Counted from the first letter of the stretch, positions 54,445-63,875 are shown. The stretch is DNA of 64,000 nucleotides from Stappia indica (GCF_009789575.1 NZ_CP046908.1:1364001-1428000), one strand, 5' to 3'. Notes: a model not told the origin generated them from the letters alone. Program-made: numbers and translations.

Positions 54445-55200
54445 TCAGCCGAGCTGTGGAACCTTTTGCAAGAGCCGGTGCAGCGTGGCGATGGTCGACA
54501 TGTCGGCGATGCCGTCGACCCGTTCGCGCCTGTGGTGGCGCTGGAAGGCGGCGACCGCCGCCCGCGTCCGCTCGTCGAAGACCCCGGTGATCGGCATCTC
54601 GAAACCGTAGAGCGCCAGCATCGATTGCAGCGCCTCGACCGGCTGGCCGCCGTCGCCCTGCTGGAAGAAGCGCCCGCCCGACACCGGCTCCGGATCGACC
54701 CACAGGCCGACCCCCGCCAGCGCCAGCCTGTCCCAGGGAAACAGCTCGCCCGGATCTTCCTTGCGCTCCGGCGCCACGTCCGAATGGCCGAGCACGTCCT
54801 GCGGCGCGATGCCGTGCCGGGTGCAGATGTCGCGGGCCAGCTCGATCACGGACTGCACCTGCGCCTCCGGAAAGGGACGGTAGCCGTTCTCGTGGCCCGG
54901 ATTGACGATCTCGATGCCGATGGAGCGCGAATTGACGTCCCGCTCGCCCTTCCAGTAGGAGCGCCCCGCATGCCAGGCACGCCGGCTCTCCGGCACCAGC
55001 TGCAGGATCATCCCGTCCTCGTCGATCACGTAATGCGCCGACACCTCGGCGCGCGGGTCGCACAGCCGCAGCAAGGCCTCCTCGCCGCTGGTCATGCCGG
55101 TATAGTGCAGCAGCAGCAGGCTGACCGGACCAGCCCGTTCGTTGTGGTTCGGCGAAGGCCGCAGCCGCGCCGGCAGTCCGGTATCCGTCTTCACGCCCAT
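54445..55200 (-). CDS. N-acetylmuramoyl-L-alanine amidase with peptidoglycan-binding domain
   Basis: A 251-residue Zn amidase of the Amidase_2 (AmpD/AmiD) family. Zn ligands are suggested by LLLHYTG and GHSDVAPERKEDPGELFPW, with the conserved His-x-Asp-Val-Ala-Pro-x-x-Lys-x-Asp-Pro. A peptidoglycan-binding domain ends the protein (VEALQSMLALYGFEMPITGVFDERTRAAVAAFQRHHR). No signal peptide is visible at the start MGVKTDTG, so the protein may act in the cytoplasm on recycled anhydromuropeptides. The start at 55200 is chosen because GGAAAG lies upstream and it fits the family; the frame opens 24 residues earlier. It follows the J-domain gene by 40 bases. Confidence 0.87.
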   Translation of the reverse strand: MGVKTDTGLPARLRPSPNHNERAGPVSLLLLHYTGMTSGEEALLRLCDPRAEVSAHYVIDEDGMILQLVPESRRAWHAGRSYWKGERDVNSRSIGIEIVNPGHENGYRPFPEAQVQSVIELARDICTRHGIAPQDVLGHSDVAPERKEDPGELFPWDRLALAGVGLWVDPEPVSGGRFFQQGDGGQPVEALQSMLALYGFEMPITGVFDERTRAAVAAFQRHHRRERVDGIADMSTIATLHRLLQKVPQLG

Positions 55201-55240
55201 CGGGGTCTTTCCATCATCTTTCGCCCGGCGCCTGCGCCGG

Positions 55241-55939
55241 TCACATCCCCCGCTCCGCCGCGATCTTGGCATAGGCGACGTTCAGCGCCGCCAGCCGGTC
55301 GTTGGCGATGCGCACGAATTCCTCCGGCACGCCGCGGGCGATCAGCCGGTCCGGATGGGTTTCCGACACCAGCTTGCGGTAGTGCCGCTTGATCTCCTCG
55401 TCCGGCACGCTGCCGGCGATGCCCAGCACCCGGTAGGGGTCCTCCTCGCTGCGCACATGCCGGGCGAGGATCTGGTTGAAGGCCCGCTCGTCCAGCCCGA
55501 AGATCTCGGCGATGCGCTCCAGGTAGGCCAGCTCGTATTCGTGCACGATGCCGTCCGCCTTGGCGATGTGGAACAGCGCGTCGAGAATGTCCACGCGGAT
55601 TTCCGGATCGTCGGGAAACAGCGCCGCCAGCCGCTCCGCATAGGTCTCGAAGCCGGCGACGTCCTGCTTGGCCAGGTTGAACAGCCGCGCGACGTTGCGC
55701 TCCTCGCCGGCCGGGATGTCGAAGACGTCGAGAAAGGCGATCTCCTCGTCGCCGGTCACCACGCCGTCCGCCTTGGCCATCTTGGCCGAGAGCGCGATCA
55801 TGGCGACGGTGAAGACGACCGCACGGTCGCCCCGCCCGTCGCCGGAGGAGACGATGAATTGCACGATGCGGTCGACGATCTGGGCACCGCCCGCGCCGAT
55901 TGCCGCCGCCACCGCACTGATCGCAGACCAGATGTTCAT
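55241..55939 (-). CDS. DjlA-like protein: TerB domain plus C-terminal J domain
   Basis: A 232-residue protein. An N-terminal hydrophobic-ended helix is followed by a TerB-like helical domain (AMIALSAKMAKADGVVTGDEEIAFLDVF and a second DALFHIAKADGIVHEYELAYLERI repeat), each with the D-G-x-V/I-x-x-x-E acidic motif. The C-terminal J domain contains YRVLGIAGSVPDEEIKRHYRKLVSETHPDRL with the HPD tripeptide that stimulates DnaK. This is the DjlA arrangement, although DjlA has a membrane anchor that is uncertain here. It is next to the amidase gene in the same direction. The role is probably as a co-chaperone. Confidence 0.85.
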   Translation of the reverse strand: MNIWSAISAVAAAIGAGGAQIVDRIVQFIVSSGDGRGDRAVVFTVAMIALSAKMAKADGVVTGDEEIAFLDVFDIPAGEERNVARLFNLAKQDVAGFETYAERLAALFPDDPEIRVDILDALFHIAKADGIVHEYELAYLERIAEIFGLDERAFNQILARHVRSEEDPYRVLGIAGSVPDEEIKRHYRKLVSETHPDRLIARGVPEEFVRIANDRLAALNVAYAKIAAERGM

Positions 55940-55954
55940 GTCGCGAATGCCGCC

Positions 55955-56656
55955 TCAGACAGACCGCGTGATGCCGCCATCGACGCGCAGGTTCTGCCCG
56001 GTGATGTAGCCAGCCCCGTCCGACAGCAGGAAGGCGACGGTGTCCGCCACTTCTTCCACCGTGCCGTAGCGGCCCATCGGGATGCGCGCGCGGCGGTCCT
56101 CCTTCTCCGGCAGGCTGTCGATGAAGCCCGGAAGCACGTTGTTCATGCGGATGCCATCGCCCGCATAGCGGTCGCAATAGAGCTTGGTGAAGGCGGCAAG
56201 CCCGGCGCGGAACACGCCCGAGGTCGGGAACGCCGCCTCCGGTTCGAAGGCCGCATAGGTGGAGATGTTGACGATGGCGCCGCTTCCCTGCGCCTGGAAC
56301 TGCGGCGTCACCAGCCGGCACATCCGCACCACGTTGAGCAGGTAGTAGTCCATGCCCAGGTGCCAGTCCTCGTCGCTGATCGCCAGCACCTCGCCCTTCG
56401 GTCCGTGGCCGGCGCTGTTGACCACCGCGTCGATCCGCCCGAAATGCGCCATCGCCGCCTCCACGAACGAGGCAAGATCCTTCGGCTCCAGGTTCGACCC
56501 GGTATGGCCGAGCCCGCCCAGCTCCTGCGCCAGCGCCGCGCCCTTGCCGCTGGACGACAGGATGGCGACGCGCGCGCCCTCGTCCGCCAGCTTGCGCGCA
56601 ACCGCCGCGCCCATGCCGCTGCCCGCGGCGGTCAGAAGTACGACCCGATCCTTCAT
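55955..56656 (-). CDS. short-chain dehydrogenase/reductase with atypical active site
   Basis: A 233-residue SDR-fold protein. The cofactor loop VVLLTAAGSGMGAAVARKLADEGA and the NSAGHGPKG segment are normal, and the Ser of NISTYAAF is present. However the Tyr-x-x-x-Lys catalytic pair is replaced: where YxxxK is expected the sequence reads SGVFR in FPTSGVFRAGLAAFTK. The protein may therefore bind NAD(P)H without the standard chemistry, or use other residues. The fold ends normally with DGGITRSV. Relatives with the same substitution probably form a conserved subgroup. The start MKDRVVLLT at 56656 has GGGGACAG upstream. Confidence 0.82.
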   Translation of the reverse strand: MKDRVVLLTAAGSGMGAAVARKLADEGARVAILSSSGKGAALAQELGGLGHTGSNLEPKDLASFVEAAMAHFGRIDAVVNSAGHGPKGEVLAISDEDWHLGMDYYLLNVVRMCRLVTPQFQAQGSGAIVNISTYAAFEPEAAFPTSGVFRAGLAAFTKLYCDRYAGDGIRMNNVLPGFIDSLPEKEDRRARIPMGRYGTVEEVADTVAFLLSDGAGYITGQNLRVDGGITRSV

Positions 56657-56824
56657 GCTGTCCCCGACCTGTTCCCCATGACGCCTGCGGTACGGCATTC
56701 GCGAACGAACACCGACTCTTTCCAGCGTTTTAGCACAGACGACCGGCCTCGCCACACGGGGCTGTCGCCTGCCCTCGCGAGACCCGCCCCGGCGCGCCGA
56801 ACGGCGCCGGGGCAGGAAACGGCG

Positions 56825-58231
56825 TCAGATCTTCGGCATCGGCCCGGTCATCGATGCGGCATCGACGATCCGGTCGAACGTCGCCGCGTCGATATGGCCC
56901 AGCGCCAGCGCCGCTTCGCGCAGGGTCGTTCCCTCGTGATGGGCGTGATGGGCGATTGCCGCTGCCTTGTCGTAGCCGATCTCCGGCGTCAGGGCGGTGA
57001 CCAGCATCAAGGAGCGGTTCACCGTCTCGGCCAGCCGCGCCTCGTCCGCCTCCATGCCCGCAACGGCGAAGCGCGCGAAATGCTCCATGCCATCGGCCAG
57101 CATGCGGCAGCTCTCCACCACGTTGGCGCCCAGCATCGGCTTGTAGACGTTCATCTCCAGCAACCCGCCCGCACCGGCAAAGCTGCTGGCGACGTCGAGG
57201 CCGATCACCTGCACGCTCAGCATCGCCAGCGCCTCGCACTGGGTGGGGTTGACCTTGCCCGGCATGATCGAGGAACCCGGCTCGTTCTCCGGCAGCCGCA
57301 GCTCGGCAAAGCCGGCGCGCGGCCCGCAGGACAGCAGGCGGATGTCGTTGGCGATCTTGTGCAGCGACACCGCCAGCACCTTCAGCATGGACGAGGCCGC
57401 CACCATCGCGTCATGCGCGCCCATCACCGTGAACTTGTTCGCCGCCGCCTCGAAGGGCAGGCCGCAGCGGCGCGACAGCTCCGCCGTCACCTTGCCGTCG
57501 AAGCCCTCCGGCGCGTTCAGCCCGGTGCCGACGGCGGTGCCGCCGATGGCCAGCTTCATCAGCCCCTTCAGCGCGAAGGCCAGCCGCTCGTCGTTGTCGT
57601 CCAGCATGCCGACATAACCGGCGAACTCCTGGCCGAGCGTCATCGGCACCGCATCCTGCATGTGCGTGCGGCCGATCTTCACCAGGTCCTGCCAGGCATG
57701 GGCCTTTTCGGCCAGCGCGTCGCGCAGCACCTTTAACGCCGGCCGCACCCGGTTGGCGATCATCAGCGCCGCCGCCACGTTGAGCGCCGTCGGCACCACG
57801 TCGTTCGACGACTGCGAGCGGTTGACATGGTCGTTGGGATGCACCGGGTCCTTGGAGCCGATCCGACCGCCGGCCAGCTCGATGGCCCGGTTGGCGATCA
57901 CCTCGTTGACGTTCATGTTGGCCTGGGTGCCCGAGCCGGTCATCCACACATGCAAGGGGAACTCGCCGTCGTGCCGCCGGCCGGTCACCTCCTCGGCGGC
58001 CTCGACGATCAGGTCGGCGCGCCTCTGGTCCAGCACGCCGATCTGCGCATTGGCCAGCGCGGCCGCGCGCTTGATCTCGGCCAGCGCATGGATGATCTCC
58101 AGCGGGAACGGGTCGCGCCCGATGGCGAAATGGTGGCGCGCGCGCTCGGTCTGGGCGCCCCAGTAGCGGTCCGCCGGCACCTCCACCGCCCCCATCGAGT
58201 CGGTCTCGGTACGCCTGTTGTCTGCGGTCAT
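56825..58231 (-). CDS. fumC: class II fumarate hydratase FumC
   Basis: FumC interconverts fumarate and malate in the TCA cycle without an iron-sulphur cluster. The 468-residue protein has [25 protein letters not shown] at the N-terminus, the conserved [22 protein letters not shown] and [17 protein letters not shown]. The fumarase/aspartase signature [13 protein letters not shown] contains the catalytic-loop Ser. Length matches E. coli FumC (467). The start ATG 58231 has GGAG at good spacing; the frame opens 19 residues earlier. It is divergent from the GGDEF-EAL gene. Confidence 0.96.
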   Translation of the reverse strand: MTADNRRTETDSMGAVEVPADRYWGAQTERARHHFAIGRDPFPLEIIHALAEIKRAAALANAQIGVLDQRRADLIVEAAEEVTGRRHDGEFPLHVWMTGSGTQANMNVNEVIANRAIELAGGRIGSKDPVHPNDHVNRSQSSNDVVPTALNVAAALMIANRVRPALKVLRDALAEKAHAWQDLVKIGRTHMQDAVPMTLGQEFAGYVGMLDDNDERLAFALKGLMKLAIGGTAVGTGLNAPEGFDGKVTAELSRRCGLPFEAAANKFTVMGAHDAMVAASSMLKVLAVSLHKIANDIRLLSCGPRAGFAELRLPENEPGSSIMPGKVNPTQCEALAMLSVQVIGLDVASSFAGAGGLLEMNVYKPMLGANVVESCRMLADGMEHFARFAVAGMEADEARLAETVNRSLMLVTALTPEIGYDKAAAIAHHAHHEGTTLREAALALGHIDAATFDRIVDAASMTGPMPKI

Positions 58232-58385
58232 GGTCTGCTCCGTCTTACGCTGCGTCACATTCCGCCGGCAGGCAGGATGCGGACGCATGATTCAATGTCT
58301 GGAAACCTTGCGATGTCATGCTCCGTCCCCAAGACAGTTTCATGGATGAAGGCGGCGGCGTTGCGTCGCCGGGGGACAGGTCAGG

Positions 58386-60680
58386 TTGCGCAACCTAAAG
58401 ACGTTGCTGGGCATCTTTGTGGGCATCACGATCGTTGCAGGTTTCGCCGGCACGATCCAGGTGGCGAATGTATTCTTTTCCAACGCGATTTACACCCGCG
58501 ATGCCCAGGAAACGGCGCGGCGGATCGACCGCGACCTGAACCACCATCTCCTGAAGAACGACAAGGTCTCCGACGAGGAGATCGCCGCCTTCGCCGACGA
58601 CAGCCTGCGTCGCTCCATCGACGGCGTCGACGGAACCCGCAACGCCGCAGCGCCCGCACCGGCCCGCCCAATCGCCAGTCCAGCCGCCAATCCGGCGAAG
58701 ATCGACCGCGAGGCGTCCATCGCCGAATTCGTGGAAGAGCTCGACGGCAGCGACCTTGCCAGCACCGTCGCCGTCCTCCGCTTCGCTCCCGGCACGGTGT
58801 CGCTGTCGCAGGCCTCCGTGCTGCCGCGCGTCGACCGGCAGGTGCTCGACCGCCTCGCCCCGCGCATCGACGCCCTGCTGCGCGACCTTGCCGAAGGAAC
58901 GCCGCGCCCCGTCGACGTTCCCTCCACCTTGTTCGGCACGCGATCGGACTCCACCCTGCTCGCCGTGCCGATCCGCAACGGCGACACGGTCGAAGGCGCC
59001 ATCATCGTGGTCTACGACCAGGCGACGACCGGCCTGTTCCTCACCGAGGTGGTGCATATCGGCATCGGCATCCTGATGGCGATGATCTTCGCGGCCGTCG
59101 GACTTGCCGCGCTGTTCGTGTGGATGCGCTTCCGCGACCGGCTGAAGGCCAGCAAGACGATCCAGTTCCTCGCCCATCACGACGCGCTGACCGGCCTGCC
59201 CAACCGCACGGTCTTCTCCACCAAGCTGAACGAGGCCCTGCGGCTGGCCAGCGCCCGGGCCGCCAACATCTCGGTCATGCTGATCGACGTCGACAAGTTC
59301 AAGGCCATCAACGACACCTACGGCCACGCTGCGGGCGATCTCTTCCTGCAGGTGATCGCCGACCGGCTGAGCACCGTCTTCGGCAACCATCTGGTCGCCC
59401 GCCTGTCCGGCGACGAGTTCGCCGTGCTGATCGCCCGCGACCTCGACCGCAAGGCGGTGACCCGCCTCGCCTCCTCGATGATCGCCGCCACCCGCGTCCC
59501 CACCCGTATCGACGGCAAGGAGATCCCGATCTCGCTGTCCATTGGCGTCGCCCAGGCCTCGGAGGCCGCCTGGCGCGCCTCGCGCCTGCTGCATTGCGCC
59601 GACCTTGCGCTCTACCGGGCCAAGCATTCGGGCCGCTCCACCTATATCTGGTACACGCCGGACATGGACGCGGAGGCGCAGAAGCGCAAACTTCTGGAGA
59701 GCGACCTGCGCAAGGCGCTGGCCCAGGACGAGTTCCGCCTGCTCTACCAGCCGCAGTTCTCCCTGCGCGATCTCAAGCTGACCGGCTACGAGGCCCTGCT
59801 GCGCTGGGAGCATCCCGAGCGCGGCACCATCTCGCCGACCGTCTTCATTCCCATTGCCGAGGATGCCGGCCTCATCGAGGACATCGGCGCCTGGGTGCTG
59901 CTGCATGCCTGCCGCGAGGCCGCGCGCTGGCGCGACACCTCGCTCACCGTCGCCGTCAACCTGTCACCGGCCCAGTTCCGCCCCGGCCGCACGGAGGAGC
60001 GCGTTGCCCATGCGCTCAAGGCCAGCGGCCTGGCACCGGAGCGGCTGGAGGTGGAGATCACCGAGAGCCTGCTGATCTCCGAGACCGATGCCGTCGTGAA
60101 GACGCTGACGCAGATCCGCCAGATGGGCGTGTCCGTGGCGATGGACGATTTCGGCACCGGCTATTCGAGCCTCAGCTACCTGTCGCGCTTCCCCTTCGAC
60201 ACGATCAAGATCGACCGCTCCTTCGTCGCCACCGTCGGCAAGAACCCGACGACCGATGCGATCATTGCCTCCATCGTCGGCCTGGGGCGCTCGCTCGAGG
60301 TCACGATCACGGCGGAAGGGGTGGAGGACGAGACCCAGGTCGCGCTGCTGCGCATTGCCGGCTGCGACAAGGTGCAGGGCTTCCTCTTCGGCAAGCCGAT
60401 GGACCTGTCCGACCAGTCCGCCAGCGATACCGTCGTTCTCGCCCAGCAGGCGCGGCGCGAGCAGTTGCTGCTGGCCGCCGGCGAGCCGGACCTGCCGCAA
60501 CTCCCGTTCGAGACGGCCGGAGCGGCCGACGGCCCGCGCCTCGGCGATGCGGATATCGACGCCTTCGCCATGGACGCGGATGCGGTCGACACCGCTGCGC
60601 CGACCGAAGCGGAAGCAGCGCCGGAAGAAGGCCAGAGCCGGGCCGCCGGGGATCGGCACCGCGCCGTCGGCGCGGTCTGA
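58386..60680 (+). CDS. membrane-bound GGDEF-EAL cyclic-di-GMP protein
   Basis: A 764-residue sensor with two transmembrane segments flanking a periplasmic region (about 30-220): VGITIVAGFAGTIQVANVFF near 12-31 and IGIGILMAMIFAAVGLAALFV. The GGDEF domain follows, with LIDVDKFKAINDTYGHAAGDLFL, and active-site SGDEF in place of GGDEF, which may still allow activity. The EAL domain is complete: YEALLRWEHP, EITESLL, MDDFGTGYSSLSYL and TAEGVEDETQ. The last 80 residues are an Ala/Asp/Glu-rich tail. The start codon is TTG at 58386, after CAGGTCAGG. Whether it makes or breaks cyclic-di-GMP cannot be decided from sequence. Confidence 0.92.
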   Translation: MRNLKTLLGIFVGITIVAGFAGTIQVANVFFSNAIYTRDAQETARRIDRDLNHHLLKNDKVSDEEIAAFADDSLRRSIDGVDGTRNAAAPAPARPIASPAANPAKIDREASIAEFVEELDGSDLASTVAVLRFAPGTVSLSQASVLPRVDRQVLDRLAPRIDALLRDLAEGTPRPVDVPSTLFGTRSDSTLLAVPIRNGDTVEGAIIVVYDQATTGLFLTEVVHIGIGILMAMIFAAVGLAALFVWMRFRDRLKASKTIQFLAHHDALTGLPNRTVFSTKLNEALRLASARAANISVMLIDVDKFKAINDTYGHAAGDLFLQVIADRLSTVFGNHLVARLSGDEFAVLIARDLDRKAVTRLASSMIAATRVPTRIDGKEIPISLSIGVAQASEAAWRASRLLHCADLALYRAKHSGRSTYIWYTPDMDAEAQKRKLLESDLRKALAQDEFRLLYQPQFSLRDLKLTGYEALLRWEHPERGTISPTVFIPIAEDAGLIEDIGAWVLLHACREAARWRDTSLTVAVNLSPAQFRPGRTEERVAHALKASGLAPERLEVEITESLLISETDAVVKTLTQIRQMGVSVAMDDFGTGYSSLSYLSRFPFDTIKIDRSFVATVGKNPTTDAIIASIVGLGRSLEVTITAEGVEDETQVALLRIAGCDKVQGFLFGKPMDLSDQSASDTVVLAQQARREQLLLAAGEPDLPQLPFETAGAADGPRLGDADIDAFAMDADAVDTAAPTEAEAAPEEGQSRAAGDRHRAVGAV

Positions 60681-60689
60681 GGCCGGCTG

Positions 60690-60959
60690 CTAGGTCGTGA
60701 ACTCATAATTGTGCCGGAAACGGCGTCCGTTCGGGCAATGATATGCCAGGAGGAGCGCGATGGCCGGGGCAGGCCCCCCGGCCGAGCGATCCGACGCCGC
60801 AGATCGAAGCTCGAACGACGCCCTTCGGGTATGCCGGAACCCGCTGGCAACAGCGTCGCAAACCCTTGAAAACCTGATGGTTTCCTGCGGCCTTGCTCCT
60901 TGTATCCGATCGGGTTCGGGCATACCGTTTCTCGCCAGAATTATGAGTTCACGACCTAG
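60690..60959. mobile_element. 270-bp MITE-like element with 21-bp inverted ends
   Basis: The ends 60690-60710 and 60939-60959 are perfect inverted repeats over 21 bp, including outer CTAG and inner GTCGTGAACTCATAATT. The outer CTAG may be a 4-bp target duplication, which fits IS5-type transposition. A second inverted pair (60828-60844 and 60912-60928) lies inside. No transposase is encoded, so it would depend on an enzyme elsewhere. It starts ten bases after the GGDEF-EAL stop codon and ends eight bases before the MarR gene end. Confidence 0.85.
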
Positions 60960-60966
60960 ATCGGCG

Positions 60967-61509
60967 CTACATCGCCGCTGCGGCGCGCGCGGCCTGGTCG
61001 TAATGGCCGGAGACGGAGCGCAGCGTCGCGGCCAGCCGCGACAGCTCCATCTCGTCCATGCCGAGCCCCTTCACCGGGCCGACCAGCAGCGCCTCGCGCA
61101 GCCGCCGGTACTCCATGCAGATCGCCTCGCCGGCGCGGGTGATCGCCACCGTCTTCTCCTTGCCGCGCTTGCCGGTTTCCACCAGCCCGGCGGCGGCGAG
61201 CTTCTTCAGCGCATAGGTGACGGTGTGCGTGTCCTCGATGTTGAGCACCAGGCAGATGTCGGCGAGCGACTTCGGCCGGCCGCGGTGGTTGACCGAGTGC
61301 AGCACCAAGGTGTCGAGCGGGCTCATGCCCGGCGCGCCGGCCGCCGCCATGCAGCGCACCATCCAGCGGTGATAGGCGTTGACCATCATGGTCACCGCGA
61401 ACTCGACCTCCGAAAGCGCCGGCATCGCGCCGGAGGCGAGATGGGCGGCCGAAACGACCGGCCCGATGCCGCCGCGCGCAATGTCTTCGGACTGGCTGCT
61501 GTCTGTCAT
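60967..61509 (-). CDS. MarR-type winged-helix regulator
   Basis: A 180-residue winged-helix protein. The central part, MSPLDTLVLHSVNHRGRPKSLADICLVLNIEDTHTVTYALKKLAAAGLVETGKRGKEKTVAITRAGEAI, contains a recognition helix and a basic wing, as in MarR relatives that respond to small acids or phenols. The N-terminal 35 residues are variable. It probably binds as a dimer. It lies immediately after the MITE and next to the racemase gene on the same strand, with 77 bases between them. It may regulate the D-amino-acid locus, but this is only by position. The ligand is unknown. Confidence 0.82.
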   Translation of the reverse strand: MTDSSQSEDIARGGIGPVVSAAHLASGAMPALSEVEFAVTMMVNAYHRWMVRCMAAAGAPGMSPLDTLVLHSVNHRGRPKSLADICLVLNIEDTHTVTYALKKLAAAGLVETGKRGKEKTVAITRAGEAICMEYRRLREALLVGPVKGLGMDEMELSRLAATLRSVSGHYDQAARAAAAM

Positions 61510-61586
61510 GGATGTCCTGCCTGAATTGTTCTGGCCAAAGGCTACGGCGGAGAGCGGCGACTGGGCAACCGTCCTTCACGCCAAGA

Positions 61587-62306
61587 TCAGGCCAGCGGAT
61601 GGCGTCGCGGCACCAGGCCGGAGTGGAACCAGGTCACGAAACTCTCGATCGAATAGACCGGCACCCCGGTCGCAGCGCGAATGTCGGCAGCGTAGGGCAC
61701 CATGTTGGTGCATTCCAGCACGATGGCCCCGACATCCGGGTCGCGCGCCAGAAGCGCCTGCGCCGCCTCCACGTTGTCGGCCCGTGCCGCCGCGACGTCG
61801 AGCGCCTCCTCGTTGTCGAGGATCGCGCGGGTGAACTCGCGCCCGCCTTCCGTGCCCATCACCGGCGTGTCGGCGGGGCAGCCGGCGGCCGCCAGATGCG
61901 CACCCGTCAGCGATCCGGCCGAGATCGTCAGGATGCCGGCGCGCTTGCCCGGCGGCAGCAGCCGGTCGACCAGCGGCACCTGCATCAGGGACGACGCGGC
62001 CACCGGCACGCCGAGCGCGGCCTGCAGGTCGCGCTGGAACAGGGAGAGAAAACCGCAATTGGTGGTGATGCCGTCGACCCCGTCGGCGACGAGCTCGCGC
62101 CCGGCCGCGATGAAGGCGTCGAGCAGCCCGCTTGCCCCCTGCCGCACCGCCCGGTCGGGCGTCGCATCGCGCACGATGCGGTAATGCACCGGGAACGGCC
62201 AGGTCAGCGCATTGCCCATGTCGCCGGGGATGCGGGGAAAGCGCGCCTCCAGCATCAGGATTCCCACCGCCGCGCCGTAAAGCGCCTTGCCGCCACGCAC
62301 CGTCAT
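61587..62306 (-). CDS. aspartate/glutamate racemase family protein
   Basis: A 239-residue member of the Asp/Glu/hydantoin racemase family. The two catalytic Cys regions are present as ITTNCGFLSLFQRD and LECTNMVPYAADI, the usual thiol pair of these cofactor-free racemases. The rest shows VGILMLEARFPRIPGDMGNALTWPFPVHY. Start ATG 62306 is preceded by GGGAGGAACG at good spacing. It is divergent from the DadA-like gene across an operator-like region. With that neighbour it suggests conversion of a D- or L-amino or hydroxy acid before oxidation. The substrate is unknown. Confidence 0.83.
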   Translation of the reverse strand: MTVRGGKALYGAAVGILMLEARFPRIPGDMGNALTWPFPVHYRIVRDATPDRAVRQGASGLLDAFIAAGRELVADGVDGITTNCGFLSLFQRDLQAALGVPVAASSLMQVPLVDRLLPPGKRAGILTISAGSLTGAHLAAAGCPADTPVMGTEGGREFTRAILDNEEALDVAAARADNVEAAQALLARDPDVGAIVLECTNMVPYAADIRAATGVPVYSIESFVTWFHSGLVPRRHPLA

Positions 62307-62444
62307 CTCGTTCCTCCCGAAACGGCGTTGCTGCCCCGCCTGCCGAAAACCCTGCGTCAACCTTGGCAAGAACGCCCCCTGTCCAGGAACTGTGCACCGG
62401 AAGGACTGCAATTCAAGGACCTTGCGCAGACTATTGAGGACATT

Positions 62445-62492
62445 TTGTCGATAAATTGTTGACAACAGAACCTGACCCCATGACACTTGTCA
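62445..62492. promoter_or_regulatory. two palindromes between divergent racemase and DadA-like genes
   Basis: The first palindrome (62445-62465) has arms TTGTC and GACAA with a partly symmetric centre. The second (62481-62492) is TGACA-CT-TGTCA, with perfect 5-bp arms. They share the TGACA/TGTCA half-site and lie 140-190 bases from the racemase start and 23-50 bases upstream of the DadA-like gene. They look like operators for a dimeric regulator of GntR type or of the neighbouring MarR gene. Confidence 0.55.
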
Positions 62493-62514
62493 CAATTGGC
62501 CGGGGAGAGGCAGA

Positions 62515-63777
62515 GTGCAGCAGCACGACAGCGGGCGTTTGCGGATTGTGGTGATCGGCGCGGGGATCGTCGGCGTCAGCGCCGCGCTCCGCCTCCTTGC
62601 CGACGGTCATGAGGTCACCCTGCTCGACCGCGCCGGCCCCGGCGAGGGCACGTCCCACGGCAATGGCGGCGTGCTCGCTTCCTGCGCCGTCGTGCCGGTC
62701 ACCGTACCCGGCCTGCCGGCCAAGGCGCCGCGCATGCTGATGGACCCGGACAGCCCGCTGTTCCTGCGCTGGTCCTACCTGCCGCGCCTGCTGCCCTGGC
62801 TGTCGAAATACCTCTCCCATTGCAACACGGGCGAGACCGAGCGCATCGCCCGCGCGCTGCTGCCCATCGTCGGCAACAGCCTCGAGGAGCACCGATCGCT
62901 CGCCGGCGACACGGCGGCCGGACGATGGATCGCCCCGTCCGACTATCTCTACGTCTACCGCGACCGCGCCGCCTTCGAGGGCGACGCCTTCGGCTGGCGG
63001 CTGCGGCGCGAGGCCGGCTTTTCCTGGCAGGAGATGGAAGGCGCCGCGCTCGGTGCCTACGACCCGCTGCTGGGCGAGGCCAACCGCTTCGCCGTCCGCC
63101 TTCTCGATCACGGCGTCATCCGCGATCCGGGCCGCTACGTGAAGGATCTCGCCGCCGAATTCGAGGCGCGCGGCGGCACGCTCCTGCGCGGCGCGCTGCA
63201 GGGCTTCGTGACCGAGAACGGCCGCCTCGCCTCCCTTGCCACCGACGGCGGGCCGCTCGCCTGCGACCGGGCGGTGCTGGCGACCGGCGTGTGGTCGGGG
63301 CCGCTGGCCGACCAGCTCGGCATTTCCGTGCCGCTGGAGAGCGAGCGCGGCTACCATCTGGAGCTGGAGGCGCCGAGCGCGATGCCGCGCGCGCCCTTCA
63401 TGTTCGCCTCCGCGAAATTCGTCGCAACGCCGCTCGACGGGCGCATCCGCCTTGCCGGCGTCGTCGAGTTCGGCGGCCTTGCCGCGGGACCGGCAAAGGC
63501 GCCGTTCGAGCTTCTGGAGCGCCAGCTGCGCCGGGCCATGCCCGCGCTGCGCTGGGACGCCACGCGCCAATGGATGGGTCACCGGCCGGCGCCGGCCGAT
63601 TCCATCCCCGTGATCGGGCCGTCGCCGGCATGCGGCGACGTCCTGATGGCTTTCGGCCACCATCATATCGGCCTGACCGGCGGTCCCAGGACCGGTCGCC
63701 TCGTCGCCGACATGATCGCCGGCCGCAAGCCGAATATCGACCCCGCCCCCTATTCGCCTGCCCGTTTCGCTGTCTAG
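62515..63777 (+). CDS. FAD-dependent D-amino-acid dehydrogenase-like oxidoreductase
   Basis: A 420-residue flavoprotein of the DadA/DAO group. The dinucleotide-binding motif IVVIGAGIVGVSAALRLLADGHEVTLLD is at the N-terminus, followed by SHGNGGVLASC, and the C-terminal FAD signature FGHHHIGLTGGPRTGRLVADMIAGR (which relates to the usual GHGxxGxTxxxxTG). The first codon is GTG 62515, preceded by GGGGAGAGG. It oxidises D-amino acids or related compounds to oxo acids and passes electrons to the quinone pool. Its neighbours, a racemase and a TRAP binding protein, make a small catabolic locus. The exact substrate is open. Confidence 0.85.
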   Translation: MQQHDSGRLRIVVIGAGIVGVSAALRLLADGHEVTLLDRAGPGEGTSHGNGGVLASCAVVPVTVPGLPAKAPRMLMDPDSPLFLRWSYLPRLLPWLSKYLSHCNTGETERIARALLPIVGNSLEEHRSLAGDTAAGRWIAPSDYLYVYRDRAAFEGDAFGWRLRREAGFSWQEMEGAALGAYDPLLGEANRFAVRLLDHGVIRDPGRYVKDLAAEFEARGGTLLRGALQGFVTENGRLASLATDGGPLACDRAVLATGVWSGPLADQLGISVPLESERGYHLELEAPSAMPRAPFMFASAKFVATPLDGRIRLAGVVEFGGLAAGPAKAPFELLERQLRRAMPALRWDATRQWMGHRPAPADSIPVIGPSPACGDVLMAFGHHHIGLTGGPRTGRLVADMIAGRKPNIDPAPYSPARFAV

Positions 63778-63875
63778 AGTGAGGCATTGGGCACTGGGCT
63801 GCGGGAACACCGACCAGAGACCTGGAGTGCCGCGAGATCCGGAACAATCGGATCCCGGCCGATGGAGGACCGAAC

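Noticed and set aside
60760-61524. 254-codon plus-strand frame starting in the MITE
   Set aside because: It crosses out of the element and is antisense to the MarR gene; no transposase motif is present.
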